DNA of 64,000 nt, from NCBI RefSeq assembly GCF_008704425.1, contig NZ_CP023696.1, positions 6,488,501 to 6,552,500 on the forward strand, written 5' to 3'. Shown here piece after piece: positions 44,148 through 53,236 of the stretch; positions within the stretch are counted from its first letter, which is position 1; each line of letters starts with the position of its first letter. The notes below the pieces were generated by a model. That model did no database searches and was not told the DNA's origin. It worked only from the letters and a program-made list of their open reading frames with translations. The position numbers were made by a program, and so were the translations under genes. This DNA is from Streptomyces fradiae ATCC 10745 = DSM 40063. Its GTDB lineage: Bacteria > Actinomycetota > Actinomycetes > Streptomycetales > Streptomycetaceae.

Positions 44148-46156
44148 CCTGCGGCCCCCAGCCCGCCACCTTCCGCCTCCTCGACGCGTACGTCGGCTGG
44201 GACGAGACGCCCGCCGGGACCGAGCCCGGCACGGGCGGCGTCACCGGCTTCGACGACCCGGAGGGCATCCGGCTCGCCCACGCGGGCGATCCCGAGGGCC
44301 CCGCCCGGTCGCGGCTGCTGCCCTGGTTCCCCGACCCGCGCCTCGCGCCCGGCTGCGGGACCCGCCCCTGGTACCTCCTGGTCCCCGAGGAGCGGCTGCT
44401 GCTGCGCTCCGGCCCGTGCGGCGGCGCCTTCGCCCCCGTGTGGCCGCCCCCGTGCGACCCCGACCGACTGCGCGCGCCCGTCTCGGTCGCGGCGCGCGGA
44501 CACCTGCTGGCCGTCGTCGACTCCGACCGGGTGCTCGTGTGGGACGGCGGAGGCGCGCGGCTCACCGGAGTGGTCCGGGCACGGGGCGCCCGGCTGGCCG
44601 CGCTCGGAAGCGGCGGCGAGGTGCTGGTCGCCTGCCGCGGCGGCACCGACCTGCGCCGGTACGACCCGGCCGGCGGCTTCCGCGGGCTGCTGCGCACGGG
44701 GGTGCGCGGTGAGATCCTCGGGCTGCGCACCGGCCCCGGGCGCACGGTGTGGCTCCTCACGGGCGACGGCGCCCGCCTGCGGGTCCACCGGGGCGGGTAC
44801 GGCGTGCCCTTCCGTGAAGCCGGCCCGGAGGAACTGGCCGGGGCCCTGCGGCCGTCCGCGCTCACCGCCGCCGACGAGGACGGGTTCTGCCGGCTTGAGG
44901 ACACCCCGGACGGGCCCGCGACCCGCTGCCACACCTGGCGGGGCCTGCCCCGCGCCACCCCGCCCCGGCCGGCCGGCACCCACCTGACGGACGGCTCCTA
45001 CGTCACGGCCCTCGTCGACAGCGGGATCTCCCGCTGCCGCTGGCACCGGGTCCGCGTGGACGCCGACGTGCCCCCCGGCACCTCCGTGTCGGTCTCCCTG
45101 GTGGTGACCGAGGACGGCCGCTACGAGGACGGCGACTGGCGGGCGGCGGCCCCCGGCGCCGCCGACTTCCTCGTCGACCAGCCGCCCGGCCGCTACCTGC
45201 GGCTGCGGCTGCGCCTCACCGGAGACGGCGCCGCGACCCCCGTGGTGCGCCGCGTCCGGCTCGACTTCCCCCGCTCCACGAGCGCCGACCTGCTGCCGCC
45301 CGCGTTCCGGCAGGACCCGGCCGCCGACGACTTCACCGAGCGGTTCCTGTCCCTCTTCGACGCCGCGCTCGCCGAGCTGGACCGGGTGGTCGAGAGGTAC
45401 CCGGCCCTCCTCGACGCGGACGGCGTCCCCGACCGCGTACTGCCGTGGCTCGCCGGGCTGATGGGCCTGTCCTTCGAGTCGGGCTGGGACGCCCGGACGC
45501 GGCGCGCGCTGCTGGCCGCCGCGCCCGGGCTGTACCGCCGCCGGGGCACGCCCTGGGCGCTGCGGGAGGCGGTGCGCATCGTCTTCGGGGCGGTGCCGGT
45601 CGTGGAGGAACGGACGCGGGAGCGCCGCTGGGCGTGGCTGCGGGCGGGGGCGGGGGCGGGGCCCGCGGGGGCGGTGCTCCCGGCCGGGACGGTGGTGGCC
45701 GAGGCCGGACCGGGTGCCGCCGGGCTGGGCACCGTGCGGCTGTTCGGCCGGTCGGCGAGCCGGTTCCGGGTCGGGGGCTCCGCCCTCGGCGCGGCGCCGC
45801 TGCGGGCGTTCGGCGACCCGGACGCCGACCCGCTGACCGCGCACGCGCACCGGTTCCGGGTGCTCCTGCCCGCGGGGGCGGCGGACCCGGCGGCGCTGCG
45901 GCGGCTGGTCGAGCGCCAGGCACCCGCGCACACGGCGGGGTCGGTGCGCACCGGCGGAGCCGGGTTCGTCGTCGGCTCCCGCTCCGTCGTCGGCGTGGAC
46001 ACCGCGTTCGTACCGCTGCCGCCTCCCGTGCTCGGCGGGGCGGACACGCCGCGGCTCGGACACGACGCGGTGCTCAGACCGGGACCCGCGGGAGCGCGCC
46101 GGGGGGTGGGCGTCCCCTTCGCCTGCGCCGTCGGCGTACACACACGAGTGCCATGA
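44144..46156 (+). CDS. CIS tail protein I-like baseplate protein
   Basis: 670 residues. The C-terminal third (about 390-500) has the tail-protein-I pattern: DDFTERFLSLFDAALAELDR, LPWLAGLMGLSFESGWD, RRGTPWALREAVRIVFG. The N-terminal 300 residues contain repeated short beta motifs (VAARGHLLAVVDSDRVLVWD, GGEVLVACRGGTDLRRYD) that read as a beta-propeller. Family knowledge: gpI-type proteins join the wedges in P2-like baseplates. Start ATG overlaps the previous stop. The propeller may contact tail fibres or be CIS-specific (inference). Confidence 0.88.
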   Translation: MTCGPQPATFRLLDAYVGWDETPAGTEPGTGGVTGFDDPEGIRLAHAGDPEGPARSRLLPWFPDPRLAPGCGTRPWYLLVPEERLLLRSGPCGGAFAPVWPPPCDPDRLRAPVSVAARGHLLAVVDSDRVLVWDGGGARLTGVVRARGARLAALGSGGEVLVACRGGTDLRRYDPAGGFRGLLRTGVRGEILGLRTGPGRTVWLLTGDGARLRVHRGGYGVPFREAGPEELAGALRPSALTAADEDGFCRLEDTPDGPATRCHTWRGLPRATPPRPAGTHLTDGSYVTALVDSGISRCRWHRVRVDADVPPGTSVSVSLVVTEDGRYEDGDWRAAAPGAADFLVDQPPGRYLRLRLRLTGDGAATPVVRRVRLDFPRSTSADLLPPAFRQDPAADDFTERFLSLFDAALAELDRVVERYPALLDADGVPDRVLPWLAGLMGLSFESGWDARTRRALLAAAPGLYRRRGTPWALREAVRIVFGAVPVVEERTRERRWAWLRAGAGAGPAGAVLPAGTVVAEAGPGAAGLGTVRLFGRSASRFRVGGSALGAAPLRAFGDPDADPLTAHAHRFRVLLPAGAADPAALRRLVERQAPAHTAGSVRTGGAGFVVGSRSVVGVDTAFVPLPPPVLGGADTPRLGHDAVLRPGPAGARRGVGVPFACAVGVHTRVP

Positions 46157-46168
46157 GAGGACGGGGCG

Positions 46169-47425
46169 ATGACCGAGACAGGGACACCGGTGCCGGCGGG
46201 GGCGGACGAGCCGCCGCCGCGCAGGCTGCGCTACTTCCACGGCCAGATGCTGGGGGCCCGCGACTTCCAGCGCGAACAGGACTACCACCGCGGGAAGGCC
46301 AGACTGCGCCTGCGGCGCCTCCTCGGCTACGGGGTGGTGTGCGGACTGCTCGTGGAACCGGTGCGCGAGCACGGCTGCCCGCCGGGCGGCGACGCCCGCG
46401 GGCCGGACGACGACCGGGCCGCCCCGGACGAGGCGGCGGCCGGCCGGCGCGGACCCCGGGTGCGCGTCACCCCCGGCCTCGCCGTGGACCCGGACGGCAA
46501 CGAGATCACCGTCCGCGACGCCCACGTGGTCGACCTGCGGCGGGCGCTGCCGCCCGAAGAGCGGGACGCCGACACGGTCTGGGTCGGCGTCCGCTACGCC
46601 GAGCGGCCCGTCGAGCCCACCCGCGCCGTCTACGGCGATGCCTGCGGCGACACCGACGACTGCGCGTACGGCTGGACGGAGGAGTGCCACCGGATCGTCG
46701 TCACCGGCAGCGAGCCCCCCGCCGACGAGCGGTGCGACACCTGCAGCGCACCCGGCGGGCCCGGCGTGCTGTGGCTCGCGCGCGTCGAGGTGCCGCACGG
46801 ACACGAGCCGCCGCGCGCCGACCGGATCCACATGGACGTCCGCCGCCCCTTCGGCCGCCACGTCCCCACGGTGATCACCGGTGTCAACTGGATCCACGGC
46901 CACACGTACACCGTCGACGAGGCCAGGGCGCTGCTCGGCACGCAGGACCAGGACGCCGGCCTGGTCGTGCGGTTCTCCGGCGACGTGCGCACCGACTCGC
47001 TGCGCCCCGGCGTGGTCGACCTCCAGGTGGTGGAGGGCGGCAGCGGCCGCAACGCCTCCACCTGGTTCATGGGCGGCGCCTTCACCGAACCGGGCGACGG
47101 CTGCGGCGAGTTCACCCGCTGGTTCCGCTACCGGCAGACCACCCGCGAGACCCTGCAGGACGGCGACCGCGTGCTCATCACCGTCCGGGCCGCGTTCCTC
47201 CTCGACCGCTGCCGCCGCCCGGTCGACGGCACCCACGTCGGCGGCCGCGTCCCCCTCGTCGCCGACCCCCGAGACCCCCGCGACCCCGCAGGGGCCGGGG
47301 CGGCGGACGCGGGCGCGCCGGGCGGGGGAGCGGACCTCCCGCCGTCCGGCGTCGGTCCCTGGACGTCCGGCACCGGCGCGGGCGGGGACGTCTTCGAGAG
47401 CTGGTTCTTCGTCAAGGAGCGCTGA
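46169..47425 (+). CDS. CIS-associated protein with GQ-L/GVVCGL module (copy 1)
   Basis: 418 residues. The N-terminal module (about 18-130) reads RYFHGQMLGARDFQREQDYH, LLGYGVVCGLLVEP and TPGLAVDPDGNEITV. The same module heads the two following paralogues. The C-terminal part has VPTVITGVNWIHGHTYTVDE and VRFSGDVRTDSL, beta-rich in character, and ends in a Gly/Ala/Pro segment and VFESWFFVKER. No characterised function is known to me. Its place after the baseplate genes suggests a baseplate-decorating or fibre-like component. ATG 46169 follows a GAGGACGGGG ribosome site. Confidence 0.8.
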   Translation: MTETGTPVPAGADEPPPRRLRYFHGQMLGARDFQREQDYHRGKARLRLRRLLGYGVVCGLLVEPVREHGCPPGGDARGPDDDRAAPDEAAAGRRGPRVRVTPGLAVDPDGNEITVRDAHVVDLRRALPPEERDADTVWVGVRYAERPVEPTRAVYGDACGDTDDCAYGWTEECHRIVVTGSEPPADERCDTCSAPGGPGVLWLARVEVPHGHEPPRADRIHMDVRRPFGRHVPTVITGVNWIHGHTYTVDEARALLGTQDQDAGLVVRFSGDVRTDSLRPGVVDLQVVEGGSGRNASTWFMGGAFTEPGDGCGEFTRWFRYRQTTRETLQDGDRVLITVRAAFLLDRCRRPVDGTHVGGRVPLVADPRDPRDPAGAGAADAGAPGGGADLPPSGVGPWTSGTGAGGDVFESWFFVKER

Positions 47426-47427
47426 TC

Positions 47428-49146
47428 ATGCGAACAGACTGCGGCTGCGGCTGCGGTGGCGAGGCCACCCGGACCGCCGCCTTCGTACGGCCCCGCTTCT
47501 TCGCGGGCCAACTGCTGACCGAGGACGACCTGGGCCTGCTGGTCGAGTACACCACCGCCAAGACCAGGCTCCGCAACCGCTCCCTGCACGGGCCGGGCGT
47601 CGTCTGCGGCCTCGCCGTCACCTGCGCCCCCTGCGGCGGCGGGGTCGTCGTACAGCCGGGCCACGCCCTCGACCCCGCGGGCAACGACATCGTGGTGCCC
47701 TGCGCCGAGCAGGTCGACGTCCGGGCCCTCGTCCAGGAGCAGCGGATCGGCGCCCTCGGCTGCGACCCGGCCGACACCTGCGCCGACGACGGCGGGCGCG
47801 GCTACGCGCTGTACGTGCGCTACCGGGAGCTGCCGGCCGGGCCGGTGGCGCCCTACGCCACGGAGGAGCCCTGCCCGACGCCGGGCTGCGTGCCGTCGCG
47901 GGTCCAGGAGGGGTACCGCTTCGTCGTCCGGCCCGGCGACGGCGGCGAGGACCACCGCCACAACCCGGGCACCCGGCTGCTCGCCCGCGTCGGCGACCTC
48001 GCCCGCGCCGACCGGGCCCGCACCCGCGACCGGCGGCTCGCCCACTACCTCGACGCCCTGTTCACCGCTGCGGCCGGCACCGCCCGCACGTTCCGCTTCG
48101 ACGCCGCCGACGCCCGGCGCTACGCCGCCTCCCTGACGTGGCTGCGGGCCCACGCGACGGGGGAGGGGCCGCCGCCCCCGCCCACCGCCCGCGAGACGGC
48201 CGAGCACGTCCGCGCGCTCGCCGCCTCCCTCGCCCGGTACGACACCCACGACCCGGCCGGACGCGACCGGCTCGTCCGCGACCACCCCGACCTCGCCACC
48301 GTCCGCGAGGCCCGCACGGTCCTGGCCGCCGCCTGCGAACGCCTCCGCGCCGCCGACGCGGAGGCGGCGTGGCCCGACCCGCTGCGCCGAACCCTGGCCC
48401 GCGCGGTCGCCACCGAGGCGGCGGCCCGCGCCGTACCCGAGGGCGGCGCCCCCGACGCGCCGCTGGAGACCCGCATGCTCGCCCAGGGGACCCCGCTCGG
48501 CCACGCCCTGCGCGCCGAGTTCCGGGCGGACCTGGCGCTGATCCGGGAGTGGCTGCTGGGCCGCCTGGACACGACGGGCGAGACCGGGGACTGCCGGCTG
48601 CGCGCGGAGGTCGCGGCCGTCGAGGCACCGCCGCCGCTCCCGGCGCCGCCCCCGGACAGCACGGAGACGGCGACCGTCGCCGAGGTGCGGCAGACCGCCG
48701 AGGCCGCGGCGGCGCTGACCGTCGCGCTGCGCCGCTTCCTGACCGACGCGGCCTGCGCCACCCTCAATCCGCCCTGCGGCGACACCACCGACTCCGATGT
48801 GCTCCTCGCGCGCCTGGAGTTCGACGGATGCGACGTCGTACGGGTCTGCTCCGCCACCCGAGAGCAGGTGCTGCCCGGCGGCTCCGCCTACGGCGAGTGG
48901 CTGCCCAAGCTGTACCGGCTGCGCGAACTGGCCGAGCGGCTGTGCTGCCGCCCCGAGCCCCCGTACCGGCCCCCGGCGCTCCCGCCCGGCGGCGAGGTGG
49001 CCCGGCCGTACGTGCCCGGGCTGCTCGGCGACTGGCCGCGCACCGGCGACCTGGAGGAGACGCTGTCCCTGCTGCTCACCCCGCGCCGGGGGAGACCCCG
49101 CCGAAGGCGCTGCACGAGCAGGTCCACACGACGCCCGGCGCGGTGA
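47428..49146 (+). CDS. CIS-associated protein with GQ-L/GVVCGL module (copy 2), likely frameshifted at its 3' end
   Basis: 572 residues as read. An N-terminal cysteine cluster (CGCGCGG) is followed by the shared module: RFFAGQLLTEDDLGLLVEYT, LHGPGVVCGLAVTC, QPGHALDPAGNDIVV. A long helical part follows. The last 20 residues (after LLLTP) are suddenly Arg-rich and use rare codons (AGA, CGA, AGG, ACA), whereas the adjacent frame from the five-G run at 49088-49092 reads ETPPKALHEQV with favoured codons into the next coding region. One extra G would fuse the two into a 742-residue protein. As annotated, its stop overlaps a GTG, so two separate coupled genes remain possible. Confidence 0.75.
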   Translation: MRTDCGCGCGGEATRTAAFVRPRFFAGQLLTEDDLGLLVEYTTAKTRLRNRSLHGPGVVCGLAVTCAPCGGGVVVQPGHALDPAGNDIVVPCAEQVDVRALVQEQRIGALGCDPADTCADDGGRGYALYVRYRELPAGPVAPYATEEPCPTPGCVPSRVQEGYRFVVRPGDGGEDHRHNPGTRLLARVGDLARADRARTRDRRLAHYLDALFTAAAGTARTFRFDAADARRYAASLTWLRAHATGEGPPPPPTARETAEHVRALAASLARYDTHDPAGRDRLVRDHPDLATVREARTVLAAACERLRAADAEAAWPDPLRRTLARAVATEAAARAVPEGGAPDAPLETRMLAQGTPLGHALRAEFRADLALIREWLLGRLDTTGETGDCRLRAEVAAVEAPPPLPAPPPDSTETATVAEVRQTAEAAAALTVALRRFLTDAACATLNPPCGDTTDSDVLLARLEFDGCDVVRVCSATREQVLPGGSAYGEWLPKLYRLRELAERLCCRPEPPYRPPALPPGGEVARPYVPGLLGDWPRTGDLEETLSLLLTPRRGRPRRRRCTSRSTRRPAR

Positions 49147-49655
49147 CCGACGGCCTCCACGAACTGGCCCTGCTGCGCACCCAGGTCGCCGAGCTGCGCA
49201 CGGCCCTGGAAGGCGTACGGGCCCAGCTCGGCAGCGCGCAGACCCAGGTCGGCAGGCTCCGCGCCCAGGTGCCGGAGGGCCTGGAGGCCCGCCTCGCCGA
49301 CCTGGAGGCCGGACCGGGCACCGGACCCGGGAGCGGCACCGGCGACGCGGGCCGGGGCGCCGCCGGGGGAACCGGCCCGGACGGGCGCCGGGTGCCCGGC
49401 CCGGACCGGGACCACGAACCGGACCGGGATCCCGGCCGGTCCGCGCCGCCGGGACCGCCTCCCGCGCACGGCCACCCGCCCGGCGGCTCCACGGGGGACG
49501 ACGGTCCCGCCGCCCCGTCCGGCGGCCCCGCCCCGGACAACGGCCCGGACAGCGGACCCGACCCGGAAGGGGACCGGCCGCAGGAGGAGCACACCCGGCC
49601 CCCGGCCCGCCGCACCCGCTCCTCCCGCACCCGCAAGACGGGAGAGACCTCATGA
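49143..49655 (+). CDS. Coiled-coil protein with disordered tail (possibly the C-terminus of the previous gene)
   Basis: 170 residues from GTG 49143. Heptad-patterned helix (about 5-60: HELALLRTQVAELRTALEGV then LGSAQTQVGRLRAQV) forms a likely coiled coil. The remaining 110 residues are Gly/Pro/Asp/Arg-rich and disordered, ending in basic RRTRSSRTRKTG. The GTG overlaps the previous stop, the junction used throughout this operon, but favoured codons in this frame already begin near 49093, upstream of the GTG. It may therefore be the C-terminal part of a frameshifted larger protein. Stop overlaps the next ATG. Confidence 0.65.
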   Translation: MTDGLHELALLRTQVAELRTALEGVRAQLGSAQTQVGRLRAQVPEGLEARLADLEAGPGTGPGSGTGDAGRGAAGGTGPDGRRVPGPDRDHEPDRDPGRSAPPGPPPAHGHPPGGSTGDDGPAAPSGGPAPDNGPDSGPDPEGDRPQEEHTRPPARRTRSSRTRKTGETS

Positions 49656-50854
49656 CGGGCACCACGGGGACGACGGGCGCGGCCGGCACGCCGGGCGCGC
49701 CCGCGGCGGCCGGCCCGCTGCGCCCCGCCTTCCACGAGGGACAGGTGCTGTCCGCCGCCGACCTCACCGCCGCCGTCGGCCACGCGCGCGGCCTGGCCGC
49801 CCGGCACGCCCGCCACCAGCACGACTGGGGCGTCGCCGAGGGACTGGGCCTCACCGCCGAGCCCCGCACCGACCCGCTCACCGGTGCCCGCGCCGTCGAG
49901 GTGACCGTGGCGCCGGGCGTCGCCGTCGACGGCACCGGCCGCGAGATCGTGCTCACCGCGCCCGCCGTGCTCCGCGAGAGCGACTTCGACGAGGTCAACG
50001 GCGCCGACCCGCCGACCGACGAGCCCTACCCCGTCTTCCTCACCGCGGCCGACCGCACGCCCCCGGCGGCGCCCGCGCCCCTGTCCTGCGCGCCCGGCGC
50101 CACCGCCACCCGCGTCGAGGAGACATACCGCCTCCTCTTCGGGCGGCTCGGCGACGAACGGCTCGCCGCCGAGCAGCGCCCGCCCGCCGTCGGGGCACCG
50201 CCCGCCGACCCGCCGGCCCGCTGGCTCGTCCTGCTCGGCTACGTGCGGTGGACGGACGGCCACTTCACCGCGGTGAGCACCGAGGCGCGCGGCGTGGGCG
50301 TCCGCTTCACCGGCGTCCGCGCCGACACCGTGGCGGCCCGGTCGGGCGCCCTCGCCCTGCGGACGCGCCCGGAACCGGAGGAGGGCGAGCCCGCGCTGGT
50401 GCTCTCCGGCGGCGAGCAGCCCAGCCTGGTGTTCGGCCTCTACCGGGGCAGCGGCGCGGTCGCCCCGCTGATGACGGTCGCCGCCAACGGCAACCTCACC
50501 GTCGAGGGCAGCCTCAGCGGCCGCCTGCAGGCCGGCAGCACCCTCGTGGCGTCCGGGACCGCCACCGACGGGATGCTGCTGCCGCTGCCGGAAGGGGTCG
50601 CGCCCGAGCAGGTCGCCGACGGCCGCGTCGCCCTGCACGTCCTGCTGACCCCGCGCACCCCGGCCCTCCCCACGGACTCCACCCTGGCCTCCCCCGTGGA
50701 GGCGGGCGTGGACGGCGACCGCCGCGTGCGGTGCCGGACGCGCCTCCACGACCCCCTGGCCGCCCCGGCCGAGGTGGCCGAACGGCCCTGCGCCGTCGAC
50801 TACATCGTCGTGGCGGCCGTGGCGGCCGTCGCGTCGACGAACGGCGGTGGCTGA
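49652..50854 (+). CDS. CIS-associated protein with GQ-L module (copy 3)
   Basis: 400 residues. After a Gly/Thr/Ala-rich start, the shared module appears in diverged form: AFHEGQVLSAADLTAAVGHA, HDWGVAEGLGLTAE, APGVAVDGTGREIVL. The VVCG of the other copies is here GVAEG. The C-terminal half is beta-rich (LVLSGGEQPSLVFGLYRGS, LMTVAANGNLTVEGSLSGR), resembling tail-fibre shaft or collar segments. ATG overlaps the preceding stop. Possible role: fibre or baseplate decoration (inference). Confidence 0.8.
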   Translation: MTGTTGTTGAAGTPGAPAAAGPLRPAFHEGQVLSAADLTAAVGHARGLAARHARHQHDWGVAEGLGLTAEPRTDPLTGARAVEVTVAPGVAVDGTGREIVLTAPAVLRESDFDEVNGADPPTDEPYPVFLTAADRTPPAAPAPLSCAPGATATRVEETYRLLFGRLGDERLAAEQRPPAVGAPPADPPARWLVLLGYVRWTDGHFTAVSTEARGVGVRFTGVRADTVAARSGALALRTRPEPEEGEPALVLSGGEQPSLVFGLYRGSGAVAPLMTVAANGNLTVEGSLSGRLQAGSTLVASGTATDGMLLPLPEGVAPEQVADGRVALHVLLTPRTPALPTDSTLASPVEAGVDGDRRVRCRTRLHDPLAAPAEVAERPCAVDYIVVAAVAAVASTNGGG

Positions 50855-50856
50855 CG

Positions 50857-51396
50857 ATGGCCCTCACCGTGGTGTACGCGTCCGCCACCGGCCACGTCGT
50901 GGGCGCCCTCGCCCGCCCCGGGCCCGCCGCCTCCGCCCCGCCCGACCCGGCCGCGCTCGTCGGACGGGCGCTGCCGCTGCGGGTCGCCCTCGGCGCGGGC
51001 CGCACGGCCGTCCTCCCGCTGCACGCGGGGGAACTCGCCTCGGCGTCCGTGGACGACGAACCGGCCGTCTTCGCCGACCCGCTGGCCTTCGGCGTCGACC
51101 TGTCCGCCGACGGCAGGCCCAAGCCGGTGCTGCCGCGGCTCGCTGCGTGGACCGGCGGCGGCCTCGCGCTCGCCGCGGACGGGCTCACCGTCACCGTGCC
51201 GCTCGCGCCCGTCAGGGCCGCCCGGATCGTCGCCCTCGTCTCCGGTGGACAGGACACCCACGTCCTCGCCGGCGAGATCCCCGCGGGACGGGACCGGGTG
51301 ACCCTGCCCCTCGCCCTCGCGGAGGGCGGCACCCACGGCGTCCTGGTGCTCGTCACCGGGTGGGCCGGCCGCCTGGAGAAGGCGAGGATGGCGTGA
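50857..51396 (+). CDS. CIS-operon protein of unknown function
   Basis: 179 residues, beta-rich with many Ala/Val/Leu/Gly: begins MALTVVYASATGHVVGALAR and ends GVLVLVTGWAGRLEKARMA. It has no cysteine, membrane segment or signal peptide. I recognise no family. ATG 50857 comes two bases after the previous stop and its own stop overlaps the next GTG, so it is firmly part of the operon. It precedes the tape-measure candidate. Confidence 0.75.
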   Translation: MALTVVYASATGHVVGALARPGPAASAPPDPAALVGRALPLRVALGAGRTAVLPLHAGELASASVDDEPAVFADPLAFGVDLSADGRPKPVLPRLAAWTGGGLALAADGLTVTVPLAPVRAARIVALVSGGQDTHVLAGEIPAGRDRVTLPLALAEGGTHGVLVLVTGWAGRLEKARMA

Positions 51397-53231
51397 CCGC
51401 TTCCGACGAGGGCGACCCGGCCGTGCGCGGAGGGGGCGGCCCGACCGCTTCCGGCGACCGCGACAGCGATGGCGACGGCGGCCCGTCCGGCCCGTCCGGC
51501 CCGTCCGGCCCGTCCGGCCCGTCCCGCCCGTCCGGCGGGGCGGGCGGCGGGATCACCGTGCACCGCTGCACGGTGACGGTGGTCCGCCGGGGCGGGTGGA
51601 GCTGGGGCCCCGACCCGCGCGGCCTCGTCCAGCAGGTCGTCGACACCCTGCCGGAGCGGCTGGCGACCCACTTCGGGCCGTGGCTCGCCGGCGGCGGCCC
51701 GGACGTGGAGATCACCGAACCGGTGACCGTCACCGTCCGCCCCGGGCCCCGGCCCGGTGCGCTCCCGACGGCCGCCGACATCCAGGTCGGCCCCGTCGCG
51801 CCGACCGAGCCGCCCGGCGGCGGGACGGCCGCCCCGGTGCCGCCGGCGGAGGCCCTCGCCGCCCCGTGGCAGCCGCCCGGCGCGGCGGACCTCTTCGCCG
51901 AACTGGCCGAACGCGGCGAACTGGACGCGCTCCTCGCCCTGCTGCCGGACGAGTCGCTCCGGACGTACGCGCGCGCCCTGCGGGACGCCGCCCCGGCCGC
52001 CGCTGCCCGGTCGGCCGCCGAAGCGGCCCGCGGGGCCCGGCCGGACGACGGCGCCACCCCCTCCGCCGACGGCACCGGCGACGCGGGCCCCGGCGCCCCG
52101 TCCGGCCCGCCCGCCGCGCATCCGGCGGCGGCCGGCCGCGCCGAGCCCGGCCGGCCCGGCCGCGCGGACCAGGACCGCCCGGCCACCCGCGCACCGGCCC
52201 CGCGCGGGTCCGCCACCGCCGCGCGCCCCGCCACCGGGGAGGTGCGGGTGTGGTCCGCGCTGCCCTTCCTCCTCACCGGGCCCCTGGCACGCGTCGGCTA
52301 CCTCGACGCGGTCGCCCCCGCGCTCGCCGGAGCGCGACTGGCCGACGACGCGCCGCTGTTCGCCGCCGCCCTCGCGTACAAGGTCCTCAAGGCGACCGGA
52401 CGCGGCTGGCGCCGGGACGAGCGGGACAGCGAGGCGGCCGCCGCCTTCGCCGGCCTCGCACCGCCCGTCCCCGAACAGGCGCTCACCCGCTTCGCCGACA
52501 CCGCGCGCCCCGCGCTCCCGGTCCTCGACGGCGTCCTGGCCCTCGCCGTGTGCCGGGGCCACGACCCGGCCGACCCGCTCCTGCTCACCGGCGCCGGCGG
52601 CGGGCTCCTGCTCCTCGACGCCCAGGGCGTGTTCCCCGTCGCGTGGACCTCCGGCGCGGCGGAACTGCTGCCGCACTGGCGAAACAGCGGCCGGCCGGCC
52701 GTGCTCGTCTGCGACGGCCCCCTGCCCCCGGGCACGCTCGGCGTACTGGACGCGGCGGCCGTACCGTTCCTCACGGGCGTACGGCCGCTGCGCGGAGAGC
52801 CCGCCGTCCGGCTGCCCTGGCGCACGCCCCTGTGGACCGGGGCCGCCCGCCCGCTCGCCGACCCCGCGCTCGCCGCCGCCCTGCCCGGCCACACGGCCCG
52901 GACGGCGGACCTGGTCTCCGCCCTCGCCGAGCGCCGCGCGGTGCCGCTGGCCCGGCACGCGGCACTGGAGCGCACGGCCGCCCTCGCCGCCCTCCTGGGC
53001 CTGTCCACCCTGGCCTGGACGCTCTGGCGCGACCGGGAGACCCCCGACCCGCTGCTCGCCCTCGGGCGCTTCGCCGACCTGGAGGCGACCGTCCGCCACG
53101 AGACCGGCGCCGTCCGGGTCCGCGTCCCGCTGGGACGGCGCCACGCGGACCTGCTGCGCGGCGGACTGCTCGCCGACGTACCGGACGTGCCGTGGCTGGG
53201 CGGACGCCCCCTGACCTTCACCGGAGGCTGA
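51393..53231 (+). CDS. Contractile injection system tape-measure-type protein
   Basis: 612 residues. A disordered N-terminus with a GPS repeat is followed by ITVHRCTVTVVRRG ... LVQQVVDTLPERLATHFG, the start of the CIS tape-measure family. LDALLALLPDES sits mid-protein, and the C-terminus RRHADLLRGGLLADVPDVPWLGG matches that family's hydrophobic-plus-PWL end. A Pro/Ala/Gly linker (about 215-290) splits it. Family knowledge: this protein sets tube length; the Afp14 equivalent lies at the same place, before the AAA+ ATPase. GTG overlaps the previous stop. Confidence 0.75.
   Translation: MTASDEGDPAVRGGGGPTASGDRDSDGDGGPSGPSGPSGPSGPSRPSGGAGGGITVHRCTVTVVRRGGWSWGPDPRGLVQQVVDTLPERLATHFGPWLAGGGPDVEITEPVTVTVRPGPRPGALPTAADIQVGPVAPTEPPGGGTAAPVPPAEALAAPWQPPGAADLFAELAERGELDALLALLPDESLRTYARALRDAAPAAAARSAAEAARGARPDDGATPSADGTGDAGPGAPSGPPAAHPAAAGRAEPGRPGRADQDRPATRAPAPRGSATAARPATGEVRVWSALPFLLTGPLARVGYLDAVAPALAGARLADDAPLFAAALAYKVLKATGRGWRRDERDSEAAAAFAGLAPPVPEQALTRFADTARPALPVLDGVLALAVCRGHDPADPLLLTGAGGGLLLLDAQGVFPVAWTSGAAELLPHWRNSGRPAVLVCDGPLPPGTLGVLDAAAVPFLTGVRPLRGEPAVRLPWRTPLWTGAARPLADPALAAALPGHTARTADLVSALAERRAVPLARHAALERTAALAALLGLSTLAWTLWRDRETPDPLLALGRFADLEATVRHETGAVRVRVPLGRRHADLLRGGLLADVPDVPWLGGRPLTFTGG
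51480..51535 (+). repeat. 9-bp tandem repeat encoding Gly-Pro-Ser
   Basis: The unit GGCCCGTCC repeats about five times, the last with a variant, encoding GPS repeats near residue 30 of the tape-measure candidate. It is in frame and probably a flexible linker. Confidence 0.85.
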
Positions 53232-53236
53232 GCGCC

